A DNA stretch of 64,000 nucleotides from Leptodactylus fallax (Eukaryota > Chordata > Amphibia > Anura > Leptodactylidae), in NCBI GenBank assembly GCA_947044405.1, contig CAMRHE010000063.1:5196501-5260500 (forward strand). Reading direction: 5' to 3'. The notes beneath the pieces were generated by a model that ran no database searches, was not told the origin of the DNA, and saw nothing but the letters and a program-made list of their open reading frames with translations. The position numbers and the translations under genes were made by a program. Below, one piece after another: positions 12,234-23,229 of the stretch (positions are counted from its first letter, which is position 1; each line of letters starts with the position of its first letter).

Positions 12234-13448
12234 TGTGTAGATGATGGTCTCCTGAGGCCCCGATGATTAGTACAGCAGAGGATAGTGGAAATCTATGTAT
12301 CATGTATACAGCAACCTTGTTTATACAGTGCCCAGAATGCATTGTGAAAAATTTATATTGCCACATAGGGCCCCTGTGATGATAAAAGCCCCAGATATGT
12401 ATTTATTGTACTACTACTCGCTCATATTGTGTGGTTCCTGTCTATCAGCCATTTGGTCATAGCCTTGAGGAATGTGGTCTGGGGACTCTATAATCAGCAA
12501 CCCTTTGAACCCCAGAGAGTCACTGACACAGGCCTTTGTTTACATAACAGTGCTACACTCAATAACCAGGCAGGAAAGGATGTGCAGGGAGGGCTCTCTG
12601 CACACCGGCCACAGACAAGTTGGACCAGGTATGCATCAAAAGGATTATGGTCTTATGGCAATATCTGCCCTGGGGAATCTCTTACAGTTGCCCTGATAAA
12701 TTCCCCAGATGCACCAGGCCCAGGCACATGCTCAGACTACACCCATGTTACTGTTCAAATTAAGAATATTTGATAGACCCCCCCCCAAGTGAACAAAGAA
12801 CCCACCCTTCACGTGTCAGCATGCAGGATTTCCCACTTCCAAGCCCGTCTTACCTTATTCCATTATAACGATGGAACCTTTTTTGTACATAACAGGTTCA
12901 TTGTTGTATTTGATGTTGAATTATGAAAATAATAGTTTATTTTTATATCCAGCAAGTGTGCCCTATAGAGAATATCAAAAATCGTGAACATTACTCTGCT
13001 ACACCCCTGCATACTGCAGATGACGGGTTCAATCAATATATGGGCTACATGCAGGGCAAAAAAGACACAAGCCTTATATTCATACATGGTGTTCTATACA
13101 TTGCCAACATATAGCTTCCATCCTTGAGTGACAAAAGGCAGCAGAAAGGAAGGCTAGAATTACATGGCTGTATAAATGGAAGCCACAATGCAAATGTGAA
13201 CAAAACCCAACAAGCATTCTCCTGCACTCTATGGGGATATTTATCTTGCTTTGATCACCATACACCATACAGGGCATAAAAAGGTCCCAATTTATGTGCA
13301 AGTTGCGGTTTTGTAAAAATAAATAAATAAAAGCTGGCGCAGATTTCAGGAACACAGCTCCACCGGAGGATGTGCTTTGTCATAAATGGGGTGTATCTTC
13401 TGGTGGCACAGGGATTATCAAGACCTACTAAGCGTACATGCCAAGCTA
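12234..13448. other. Intergenic, no gene recognised
   Basis: Several overlapping 60-110 codon ORFs occur on both strands. None has a domain, a repeat of known type or supporting splice signals. Confidence 0.45.
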
Positions 13449-13450
13449 AC

Positions 13451-13560
13451 GTTAGGTTCACACTAGCGTTTGAGTCTCAGTACGAGACTTCGTCTCCCAT
13501 TACGTTTAAAATAGGTGGAGAGAAAAGTCCTGCAAGCAAAACTATCTATTGTGTATGTAC
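13451..13560. mobile_element. MITE family A fragment
   Basis: Single terminus, GTTAGGTTCACACTAGCG, followed by the family interior 'GAGAAAAGTCCTGCAAGC'. The opposite end is missing. Confidence 0.5.
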
Positions 13561-13739
13561 ATCCTGACCTGTGTGCTCAAAGCACAAATAATTGTGGAAG
13601 AATGGTTGGCATTCAGGTGGAAATTCTCTTCCTCCACCAGTGCACAGCACATGCGCGGGATTTGGATCCCACTGAAGGCAGCGGCGGCTGCTTACGCAGC
13701 AAAGAGGAGAACACAGAGGACAAATCTACATGAAGGGCG

Positions 13740-13973
13740 CGTGAAGTAAAGGGCCAGGAGGCGTTGTTCCGGCGTGACGCTGCGATGCTCAGAGCAGAGG
13801 GGGAATGCCCTCTCTGTTCCATGAGCTTCATTTACATATATGGAAAAAATTATATATTTCAAAAATGGCTATGAGCAGAACACCACCAGAGGAAGGACTA
13901 GAATGGCCTTTCTAAAGGCTATTCCAACGTGTTTATTTAAAAACCAAAATTTCAAATGATAGACTCCCTTTAA
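13740..13973. mobile_element. T2-like MITE fragment (right half)
   Basis: The right end, AATGATAGACTCCCTTTAA, is the same as in the complete copy at 11176-11438, and the 'AAGGCTATTCCAACGTG' arm is shared with it. The left end was not found. Confidence 0.6.
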
Positions 13974-13974
13974 A

Positions 13975-14144
13975 GTGTGCTAGTGTAGCATGCGGTGTTG
14001 TGTATAATGTAGGTTAGCTCTTACTGTATATGTATATTTATTGTGTACTGTTATCAGCCTGCACTGCGTTGCAGTACATTGTATGCTTGTTGATGATTGA
14101 TTGCTAATAAATGTCATTTTGAATTTAAAAAAAAAAAAAAAAAA
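13975..14144 (+). repeat. 3'UTR-like segment with AATAAA and A tract, duplicated
   Basis: Similar throughout to 15340-15528 (shared phrases 'TATTGTGTACTG', 'GTACATTGTATGCTTGTTGA' and AATAAA 15-20 nt before an A run). Both copies are followed directly by GGAGGTCACCAT. The coding part expected upstream of this copy is absent and a T2 MITE fragment lies there instead. Confidence 0.55.
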
Positions 14145-14156
14145 GGAGGTCACCAT

Positions 14157-14959
14157 AGCCGACTGGCTAAGATCAAGTGTAGTATCTGTTCTTATCAGAC
14201 ATAGTCAGTAATTGCCTCTGCCAGTGGGAGTGGTGACCCATTGTAGGGGGGCAACGTAATGCCAGGGATGGGGAGCAGTGAAACACACGGTGGTTATCTC
14301 CAGGACCACCGAATTGAAGCCATTGGGCTGTAATGCTTTGAAGGCCTAAATGCATAGTACCCCAAGAGATGGTGACTTCTGGGGTGCCTGAGCTCACTGG
14401 GAGATGTGAGATGTGAGGCACTTTCTCATCACTTTACTTTCACTGCAGTAGCACTTCACCCTTATGCTTGGTCCACTTACCTGGCATGGGTCATTTTTAT
14501 AGATCTGGCGGGTAGACCAGGCTGACCCCTGGGTACTCTATCCACTTATTTATTGCTTTGTATGTTTTTTCACCGTTTGTTTATCACTTTGGATGAAGGG
14601 GTGCAGATGCCCTTATGGTATCCTTCCAACATCTAGGGGAAGAAGTTGTTTGGCCCTTAGGCTCCCTCCTTCCCTGTTACATGGTCCACCTCTGCTTCTG
14701 TGGAGGTGGGCTCCCGTTAGTACACATTGGGGTGAGAGCCCATGTGGAGGCCGGTGCTAATGGTCTCCCTGTTCCAACATGGAGATAGTTGTGCTTTGAC
14801 CTTCTCAGTGCCTTTTGGCCCAGAGGGTTGTGGTTTGTTTGGGGACCCATTCTTTTGAGATGGACTTGCGATAGGCGTATCCCCATGCATGTTTATTTTT
14901 AGTGGCACTCCCACTTTTTCTTGCACTTGGGTGGATGTTGGCACAGTTTAGGCGCTTTC
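14157..14959 (+). mobile_element. Retroposon with U2 snRNA-derived head (SINEU-like)
   Basis: An 803-bp insert that begins with U2 snRNA sequence and ends in an A run. It is bracketed by identical copies of A(17-18)+GGAGGTCACCAT (14127-14156 and 14960-14988), as expected for a LINE-driven insertion cutting at TT/AAAA. The last ~120 nt ('AGTGGCACTCCCAC...GTGGATGTTGGCACAG') match a second copy at 16895-17025, so the tail belongs to a repeated family. snRNA-headed SINEs are known from crocodilians; this would be a similar design. The middle part is unidentified. Confidence 0.65.
14160..14198 (+). pseudogene. U2 snRNA fragment
   Basis: Positions 14165-14198 match U2 snRNA nucleotides 19-52 without a mismatch as I recall that RNA, including the GTAGTA branch-site pairing element and TGTTCTTATCAG. 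The preceding 'GCCGACT' is a mutated GGCCTTTT. The rest of U2, including the Sm site, is absent, so it cannot act as an snRNA. Confidence 0.8.
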
Positions 14960-14986
14960 AAAAAAAAAAAAAAAAAGGAGGTCACC

Positions 14987-15306
14987 ATGGTTCTACTGAG
15001 TTGGTAAGTCCAGAAAATTATCTAGATTTTTTTCAAGTAGACTGAACTTTATGGAAGTATTTCCATGAACGTGAAGAGGCTCCTGAAAGCTGTACTGTGC
15101 CGTGCCCTGCTAGAAAATGAGGAGCTTAGAGATGCATACTTGTGCGGGTGTAATGACAAATGTCAGGTTTTGCTTTTTCTTTCAGGTTTGCCAGGAATTT
15201 CTTTGTGTTAAGAAGAGAGAGAGTCTCCATCCAGGACTGTCACAGACTTATCCACAGCCTGCTCAGAGACTATTCCATCCTGGACATCGAAGAAGATGAG
15301 GACTAG
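14987..15306 (+). CDS. Candidate two-exon micro-gene, 45 codons, function unknown
   Basis: The ATG at 14987 sits in GTCACCATGG, a strong Kozak context. An exon ending ...AGTTG at 15003 is followed by donor GTAAGT. The intron (15004-15185) ends TTTTTCTTTCAG. The second exon joins in frame (TG|G) and runs to TAG at 15304-15306. The product starts MVLLSWFARNFFVLRRER and ends RDYSILDIEEDED: a hydrophobic start, a basic centre and an acidic tail. AATAAA at 15497-15502 lies before an A tract. Related first-exon segments recur at 15529 (ATGATCCTACTGAGCTG|GTCAGT) and 16514 (ATGCTCCTCCTGAAGTG|GTTAGT) without a clear second exon. I recognise no family. It could equally be the 3' end of a larger gene, or a repeat whose splice signals are chance. 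Confidence 0.35.
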
Positions 15307-16283
15307 ATTTCCCCGTCTCCATCACTTGTCTGAAGCTTTGTTGAGTGTTTATATATAATGTTGACTATAGATGACGTTAGTGCACGGCAACTTGTACTGC
15401 ATATTGTACTGTTATGCTATGTATGACGATTGTATTTAGCTATTGTGTACTGTGTTTCAGCACATTGTACAGTATACTTGTCAACGACTGATTGTTAATA
15501 AAGGAATTTTCAATAAAAAAAAAAAAAAGGAGGTCACCATGATCCTACTGAGCTGGTCAGTCCAGAAAATGATCAAGATTTTTCCAAGCAGACTGAACTT
15601 TGTAAAAGAGTCTCCACAAAAAGTGAAGTGGCCCTTTAAGAAGCTCTGTGTCCTGTTTAGCACAATAATCACAAGGAGGGTGTGTTATAGTAGTCCATGT
15701 ACCACAGCCTCATGGTGCACGTCCTCTCCTTTGTCACATCTCTTCAGTAATGCATATATGGTCAGCTGTTCTCATTTGTATAAATTCCCATAATGCATTG
15801 CCTGAATTTCTCCCTACGTTAAATGAATGTTGCACAGAAGTTTTCCCTGTGAGGATGCCTCATCTTAGATGCTGAGTGTGTTCTGTTCTTCTGAGGTTTG
15901 CGTGTCTACTGCTAGAGGCACAGTATTTTCTATGTACACTAATTTTCTGCATACATTGTTTCTTTAAGCAAGTAATTAGAACACTTTGTATCAAATGTTT
16001 TTGAATTGTTAAAAAAAAAAAGAAAATAAAAGCCATCAAATATTCCCCATCTATCAACCAAAAAAGTATGTTTTTCTCATACCAAATGAAAAAAATATTA
16101 AAATAGAGCAATTTATTATTAAATAATTCTAAGTGTATGTACCTTCATCCTTCAGATTTGCATAATTTCCCATGATGCATTGCTTTTAGCTCTCCTTAGT
16201 TTAAATAGATGTCCTACTAAAGTTATCCATGTAAGAGGCTGCTGGTTTGGCTGTTCTTTTTGAAGTCTGCTTATCTAGTGGTC

Positions 16284-16515
<232 letters not shown>

Positions 16516-16894
16516 AGTTGCCATGCTCCTCCTGAAGTGGTTAGTCCTGAAAACTGTCAAAATTGTTTGAAGGAGACTGAACTTTGTGATGGCATCTCTG
16601 CAAAAGTGAAGTGGCCCTTTAAGATGAAGCTCTTTGTTACTGTTTAGTACAATGTGTAAGAAGCGTGTATTCTAGTAGGAGTTGATGGCCCCAGCCTCAT
16701 GATGCACGTCCTCTCCTTTGTCACTACTTCTTGGTAATGTGTATATTTTCAGCTGTTCTAATTTGCATGAATTCCCACAATGCACTGCCTGAGGTTCTCC
16801 CTAAGTTAAATGAATATTGCTCTGAGGTAATCCCTATGAGGACAACCCATCTCAAATGTAGTGTGCATTCTGCACCTGTGAGGTCTGTGGGAAC

Positions 16895-17025
16895 ACTTTC
16901 GGGAGACCCGTTCTCTTTCGCGATAGGTTTTGTGATAAACCGCATTCTTTGCAGGTTTTTTCAGTGGCACCCCCACCTTTATCCGTGCACTGGGTGATTG
17001 GTTTCCACAGTTTTGAGACCAATGA
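16895..17025 (+). repeat. Second copy of the retroposon tail
   Basis: Matches the 3' part of the U2-headed element: GGAGACCCGTTCTCTTTCG, GCGATAGG, 'TCAGTGGCACCCCCACC', 'GCACTGGGTGATTGG' and CACAGTTT. The 5' part is missing, as in 5'-truncated retroposons. Confidence 0.55.
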
Positions 17026-17164
17026 TAAAAAGAAAAATGTGTCTGCCTATAACTGCATGTCAGGATGGCAGAGTGGTCAGATCACAGTCTCCTAGTGCAA
17101 AAATAACAAAGCTAATGCTGTATATTGAGATCCGTGCTGGGCAGGAACGCCAGATTTTCCTTAA

Positions 17165-17760
17165 ACCACCAGAATATTTTGTATAAATTGTAGAATATAC
17201 ACTACGAAAAAAAAAAAAAGAATTTCAGCCTTTGAACACCTGCTCCAGCGACCCTTCAGCCATATCCTGAGAGGACCAGATTATAAACCAGCAGCTGAGG
17301 CTCCGCCCACCCCACTAGACCACAGAACAATATTCCAGATTTTAAGAAATTTTGCCTCATTTAATTTATTCTTTTCACTATTCATTAAACTCAGGGAGAG
17401 TTACAGCAATGCATTCTGGGAAATTATGTAAATTCTTCACTTTTGATTGGATAAGAAATAAGGTAGGCGGTCCATGTCCTAAGGGAACACAGATCAGGAC
17501 CAGGAGCATGGCCTTCATCCCTCCACATGCTCTGTAATACACAGTCCTGGCCCTTGATGGCCAACATCCTGGTCATCAGCTGGTAACGGTTGCAGAGATC
17601 GCTGATCGCAGGGATTACTTTAAGGGGAAATGTCATGCCTGTCGAATTAGTCTGACTAGACTGAGCATCTATAGATCTTTAACCACTTCCGAACCACCCG
17701 TAGACTATAGTTGTCTGAACAATTGTAACCCTACACGAATGTTTAAGCTGCCAGACATGT
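17165..17760. repeat. Duplicated segment, reference copy
   Basis: Normal-looking sequence containing 'GCTGAGGCTCCGCCCACC', 'CATTCTGGGAAATTATG' and 'ATCTTTAACCACTTCCGAAC'. All of these recur in order at 17815-18360 in a damaged copy. Confidence 0.75.
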
Positions 17761-17814
17761 CAACTCACCCAGTAGTCCCAGGAATCGCCCGGTTTTTAGG
17801 TCCCTGATGAAAAA

Positions 17815-18425
17815 GTGCAAAGCCTTGAACCACCAGAAATGAAAATGTAGAAATACACCCCAAAAAAAAAAAGAATCAGCCTGAACACCGCTCCAGCGAC
17901 CCCAGCCAACCGAGAGGACCAGAATAAACCAGCAGCTGAGGCTCCGCCCACCCCACAGACCACAGAACAATATTCCAGATAAGAAATTTTGCCCATAATT
18001 TATCTTTCACATTCAAAACCAGGGAGAGTTACAGCAAGCATTCTGGGAAATTATGTAAATTCTTCACTTTTGATGGATAAGAAATAAGGTAGGCGGTCCA
18101 GCCAAGGGAACACAGACAGGACCAGGAGCAGGCCTCATCCCTCCACAGCCGTACACAGTCCTGGCCCCCGATGGGCAACATCCCGGGGATCAGGGGGGAA
18201 GGGGGGGGGGGGGCGGGGGGCGGGGGGGGTATTTTGGGGGGGAAGGGATGGGCGGGGGGATTAGGTGGGCTGAACGGGGAGCGCTATAGATCTTTAACCA
18301 CTTCCGAACCACCCGAGACTATAGTTGTCTGAACCAACTGACCCACACGAAGAAGGCCAGAAGAACACCCCGGGGGCCGGGGCGGGGGGGGTTTGGGGGG
18401 GTGGGGGAAAGGGGGAAGGGCGGGG
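17815..18425. repeat. Damaged duplicate: T-depleted, then G-rich
   Basis: Follows 17165-17760 in order but differs almost only by missing T. Examples: CTGCTCCAGCGACCCTTCAG becomes CCGCTCCAGCGACCCCAG, GATTGGATAAG becomes GATGGATAAG, and CACTAGACC becomes CACAGACC. From about 18184 (and again from 18370) the sequence turns into long G runs while still lining up with the partner. Most likely a sequencing or assembly fault. Confidence 0.75.
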
Positions 18426-18485
18426 CCTGCTGGGTTCTTAGCATTCACTGAGCAATGACGTTATTTCAGTGCTGTCAAAGTCAGG

Positions 18486-19032
18486 GGGTGTTCACACTAC
18501 CGCTGGTGACTGTCAGTAGTGTCCGTTGCTATTGTCTGCTACAAGTTTTTAGCAACGGACACTATCTGAACCGTCACAAGTCCGTTAAAATTTCCATTAA
18601 TTTCAATAGGATTTTATCTTGTGTCCATTATACACCCAATCCGTCACAGGTCCGTTTTTTTTTTTTCGCAGACAAAAAATCCTACATGCAGGACTTTTGT
18701 GTCCATTAAAAAAAAAAAAAAAGTTCATGACAGATGTCAAGCGTCCATTATTTTTTAACATTAAAGTCTATGGGTAATGGACAGTAACGGATGTGTGTCC
18801 GTTATTACTGCCCGTTTTTTCTGCGCATGTTATGAAAGCAGAAACAGAAAAAAAAAAAAAAAACAAAAAAACAGACAGTATAAAAACAGACACTAACTGA
18901 TGCTAATATGTCCATTAAATGGATCACTTAAAAAAATGGACACATATTAATGTCTGTTATGATGGGTGTCCGTTTTTTTTTTTTTTTTTTGACGGACCCA
19001 ATCATAACGGATATCTAACCGTAGTGTGAACT
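18486..19032. mobile_element. MITE family A, long version
   Basis: Left GTGTTCACACTACCGCTGG and right AACCGTAGTGTGAACTTTG. Inverted arms are rich in 'GTGTCCGTT' and 'ACGGACAC' phrases and several A/T runs. No ORF of note. Confidence 0.6.
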
Positions 19033-19412
19033 TTGCCTCCATGAATTTAGAGAGATCTCTATATAGTACTGTGCTGTCCTATATAATGTATTGTATATAG
19101 AGATCTCTATACGCCAGTACATTGTATGCCTAATAATATATTATCTAAGCATACAACATACCGGTATATAGAAGAGATTTCTCTATATATCGTACACATG
19201 CAGGGAAAGGAAAAGATTGGTATGAGAAAAAACATACCTCATGAAAAAAATTATTAAAATAAAGCTTTAGCAATTTATTATTATTAAAAGATATATACAA
19301 ATTATATATATATATTCAGTATTGGCAAAAAATATTTGTCATCACTAAATGACATAAATAAAAAAGGCGCAATTGTTTATTTTAATTAATTAGTAACAAT
19401 CTGGGGTCTATT
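19033..19412. other. AT-rich intergenic stretch
   Basis: Contains the repeated phrase 'AGAGATCTCTATA' three times (about 19050-19185), partly as inverted copies. No gene seen. Confidence 0.5.
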
Positions 19413-19900
19413 CAGCGTCGGATTGACCCACCAGTCACATCGCTAATGGAAAGGGGCTCGGCCCCATGTGCCACCTGGCACCTTCCCAATAGAAGATGGC
19501 CCAGTGGAGATGAATTAAAATAAACATTTATACTCACCTGTCCTGGGCGACCAGCATCATCTTTTTGGCCATTTCTGGCCTGTGTATGACATCACCCATC
19601 CTGGGTCACTGTAGTCTATGATTGGACCTCAGGAGCATGCCCCACGTGACCGCTGAGGACCAATCACAAGCTTCAGCGATGACATCCGGGAAACGTGACA
19701 TCAGCTGCAGGCCTGAAGAAGAAGCCAAAGTCAGCTGACCGTCACGAGGATGTCCAGGAGAGGTGAGACAAGGTGAGGATTAGTGTTTGTTATTTTCCAT
19801 CACCTCCCCTGGACCACCACTTATTATACTCTGGGGTCTGAAGAAGCAAAAACAACATAAAAATAAAGTCCTATTTATCACTGAAAAAAATGCAAAAATG
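19413..19900. mobile_element. hAT-like element, left end plus shared internal module
   Basis: Starts CAGCGTCGGATTGACCCACC, similar to the start at 35629 (CAGGGTCGGTCTGGCCCACC). It contains the module 'CACCTCCCCTGGACCACCAC' followed by 'TATACTCTGGGGTCTGAAG', found in at least four other elements of this window. The right terminus was not located. Confidence 0.5.
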
Positions 19901-19907
19901 TTTTGAA

Positions 19908-20133
19908 TAAGGCTAGGTTCACACCTGCGCCCAGTCTCCGTTCAATAATTCCATCCCTGAATCCGCAAAAAAATTTGGAGAGAAAAGTCCTGCAAAAGCC
20001 TTTTTTTTGACCCAATTATAGTCTATGAGGTTTGTAGGTTACCACTTTTTAAAGCGGATTAGGTTTCCGTTCGTGGGGACCCCAAGAGGACCCCACAAAC
20101 AGAAACCTGACCGCAAGTGTGAACCTAGCGTAA
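19908..20133. mobile_element. MITE family A with TAA duplication
   Basis: GGCTAGGTTCACACCTGCG at the left and CGCAAGTGTGAACCTAGCG at the right, each next to TAA. Palindromic interior (TTAAAGCGGATTAGGTTTCC). Confidence 0.75.
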
Positions 20134-20577
20134 CCCAAAAGGAAAACAACGTTATAGCCCTCAAGACCACACATGCGAAAAGACCCAAAAATATGTCCGA
20201 TCTTGAACCAGGGAAAATAGATGGTACTGAAGTGGTTAAGGGGGCTGTCGATGATCGAAGTGACCACATACTGTAAAAAGAAACTAAAAAAACAGCACCA
20301 CACCATGGCCAGTACCTGGTATTGCAGCTTTGCACCATTCATTACAATAGAGCTGGCGGTCCGCCACTTGAGTATCCCTGGTTTATACCTTTATTTTGGA
20401 AACAAATTTTTCAAATGTAATTGCAATACTCAGTACCATTGTTCACTTGCAGTACCGCTGTCCACCACTAGTAGCAGTGCATTCTTATCAAGAACACCAA
20501 TGCAATAACGCCACGTTATAATCTAGCCATAATGTAAAGGGACACTATTGTAGGGATTTACGCCTATTATAGTTATC
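20134..20577. other. Intergenic, no gene recognised
   Basis: Only chance-like ORFs and mixed sequence; no repeat recognised. Confidence 0.45.
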
Positions 20578-21300
20578 ATCCAACTTTCTAAGACTCCTGA
20601 ATAACATGGGTGAATTCTAAACAGATCACCACAGGTGTTTTCACTCAACTTTTCTAGAATCCTGAACAGCAAATCTGTCTTGTCATATACTCAATACATG
20701 TCCTATTACTACCTAAATAGGCAAAATGTTAATTCTGGACTCTAGAAAAGCTTGTTGGCAACCAATATGGTGTCAGTCACAGCTCACCCAGCTTTCCTAG
20801 AGTCCTCCATGACAAATATACATTGCTTTGCATCAATACATCCGCTCTCACTGAATAATCAGAGCTTTTTGCCATTCAGTACTTACAAAAGCTGGGTCAA
20901 ACCCCCTGTGGGAGCTGTTACCGCACCCATATTAGTTGTCATGCAGCTTTTCTATTGCTCTGAATGGCAACTCTACATTTATAACAAAGGCAAACCTTCC
21001 CTATCACTGTATAACTAGATCCTTTTACCATTCAGGACACTAGAAAAGCTGTGACAATCAAAGTCTCAGCTGCCACTATGCCTTGTTATACAGTTATAAA
21101 GGATGTATTGATGTCAATCAGGACTCCAGAAAAGCTGGATAACACCCAGTATGGTATCAATTACTAATCCCACAAGGGCTCTACAAAGCTTTCCTAGAGT
21201 CCTGAATGATGCATAGCAAAGAAGGCTCTCCATTCAATAGTCTAGAAAAGCTGGGTGGACAGCTACGGTTTGTCATCCAGCTTTTCTAGAGGGTATAAGG
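20578..21300. repeat. Array of inverted AGCTTTTCTAGAGTCCTGAA motifs
   Basis: About ten variants of a ~20-nt motif, or its reverse complement, lie every 40-150 nt: near 20580, 20650, 20738, 20790, 20945, 21035, 21120, 21188, 21240 and 21280. Both orientations alternate, so many pairs could form stems. An isolated variant is at 22322. No ORF spans it. Confidence 0.6.
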
Positions 21301-21600
21301 TGACAGACACTGGAGCGTCACAGATATGTGCCAGGACTGAGACTCCATCACTATAGATTTAGCCTAGTCTCTACTCTTGCAGACTTGGACAGTATACAGA
21401 CACTCGGAACTGGGAGTTTTATGTTTGCTCCAAATAAAAGGTACAACGTTTATTGGTTTCTGTGCGGGATCACATCGTGATGGTCACAGTCTGCCATTGT
21501 CTTACAAAAGTTCATGGTTAAAGGCATTTTACCTAAACTCTCCCTTCACATACCTACTTATGTTGGCTCCTTCTGACAATTTAACCCACCTATCTGTAAA

Positions 21601-21650
21601 GTGCTCCGGGATAAGATGGAGCTATATAAGTAAGCATGAATAAATAACAT
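21601..21650 (+). repeat. SINE tail-like fragment
   Basis: 'GTGCTCCGGGATAAGATGG' then AGCTATATAAGTAAG and AATAAATAA resembles the tail at 5850 (GTGCTGCGGAATATGTTGG). Confidence 0.35.
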
Positions 21651-21782
21651 GGGGGCCACAATAAGTTCTGTTCCTTCTAATCTCTAGGGGCCCCTTTCGT
21701 TCCTCATCACCCATCTTGTCCTCTTGTCCCTGCAGTTCAGTTCTCAGTTGACTTAAAGGGGTTGTCCAAAGACTTAAATATA

Positions 21783-22144
21783 CAGGAGCATCTCAATAAA
21801 TTAGAATATCTTTGTTCATTCATTTCAGTGATTCAGTAATACAATCCATAAGCAGCGTCTTCCATGATTGTGTCTCCTACTGAACCAGACTGAGGGACCA
21901 TTTAAAGGTTTAGGAAACCTTGGCAGGTGACACTGAATTTACAATACTGAACTTTTTTTACACTATTCTTATTTTCTTAGATTCAGGTTTTCATTACCTG
22001 TAATCCATAATTACAGAAATAAAACACTTGAAATAGAATACTCTGCGTGTAAAGAATCTAGAAAATATAGGAAGTCACTTTTTAATTTAATTACTGAAAT
22101 AAATAAACGTTTCAAAGATATTCTAATTTATTGAGATGCACTTG
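21783..22144. mobile_element. Mariner-type MITE
   Basis: Termini CAGGAGCATCTCAATAAATT and AATTTATTGAGATGCACTTG are inverted copies flanked by TA on both sides. A 362-bp deletion derivative without transposase. It has cut into a T2-like end (TTAAAGGGGTTGTCC at 21753). Confidence 0.8.
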
Positions 22145-22146
22145 TA

Positions 22147-23003
22147 CTTCCTCTATGCATTTGTTTAAGCTGGGCCTTGGAGCCCTGTGCTGGTTCGTAT
22201 CCTGGGTCACGTGATTGGAACCGTCCCCTCACCCCTGAACCCTAGGTCCCGTATAGTTCTTGGGAGGATCTGCAGGTTAGTATGAACACATCTCCCCATC
22301 ACTGCGGGAAATGAAATAGCGTCTGACACCCAACTTTCCTAGGGTCACGAATGGCCATACTGCTAACTTAAGTCCATGTGATGTGTAAGGGTGCGATCTT
22401 AATCAACGTGACCATAGGAAGACGATGTTCTTAGATCCTGCCCTGTGTTGTGTGTTTACTTGTGCTTTGTGTGTCCGGTTGTACATTTCCTGATGTGTAG
22501 TGCACTGTATATCTTGATATACAGGTAGCGTCTTCTACCTCTGTATCTTCTACCACTGTCGGGTATTTTCTGAAGATATGGGAACGTTTCTCCAAAACGG
22601 CAAAGCCAGGTTGTGCCCCATTGGCTGGGCGGTGAGCTCTGCCCTTCTGACACTGCTTGATGTAGTCTACACATGCTACGACCTGACGCCTTGAAGACAT
22701 GCGGGCAGAAAATTCTAATATAAATAGAAGGCTTTCCCATGTATTTGGGTCCTCTTGGGCTAATCTACAGAGAGTGGAAGGGTTAAACAATGGCTACAGA
22801 CTACGCAGGCTTATTTGTAGTCTGTAACTATGGAAACACACAGGCAAGCAGAGGAGCTGTAGCCACAAGATAGCAGCAGGTTTACAGTTTTTAAAATATT
22901 ACAAAAGTTGTTTCATTATAGCCGCATTGGAGCAATAGAAAAAGATGGCTGCAAAACTGCATACACACATTAAAGCTGCCGCCTTAATTAAAGGGGTGCT
23001 GCT
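22147..23003. other. Intergenic, no gene recognised
   Basis: Contains two overlapping minus-strand ORFs (22431-22790, 119 codons; 22456-22740). They have no domain, and one is the shadow of the other. Treated as chance. Confidence 0.4.
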
Positions 23004-23006
23004 TAA

Positions 23007-23225
23007 AGCTGAGGTCCCACGTGGCAGAAATGCAGCTTATTTTGTTGCAGATTTTGCTGCGGTTTTTTGAGCCAAAGCCCAGAAAGGAATGAGCAGAAGG
23101 TAGAACTATAAGTACTTTCTATATATTTCCCATTCCTTTCGTAGCCACTCTTGATTTTGGCTCAAAAAACTGCAGCAAAATCTGTGACACAAAATGCTGC
23201 ATTTCCACAATGTGGGGCCTCAACC
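23007..23225. mobile_element. Complete MITE family B with TAA duplication
   Basis: Left AGCTGAGGTCCCACGTGG and right AATGTGGGGCCTCAACC, each next to TAA (23004-23006 and 23226-23228). Arms pair through TTTTGCTGCGGTTTTTTGAG / CTCAAAAAACTGCAGCAAAA. PIF/Harbinger-like. Confidence 0.75.
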
Positions 23226-23229
23226 TAAA

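Noticed and set aside
14160..14198. Functional U2 snRNA gene
   Set aside because: Only about 40 of ~188 nt remain; the Sm site and 3' stems are missing.
22431..22790. 119-codon minus-strand ORF
   Set aside because: No domain, overlapped by another frame of similar length, no splice or promoter support.
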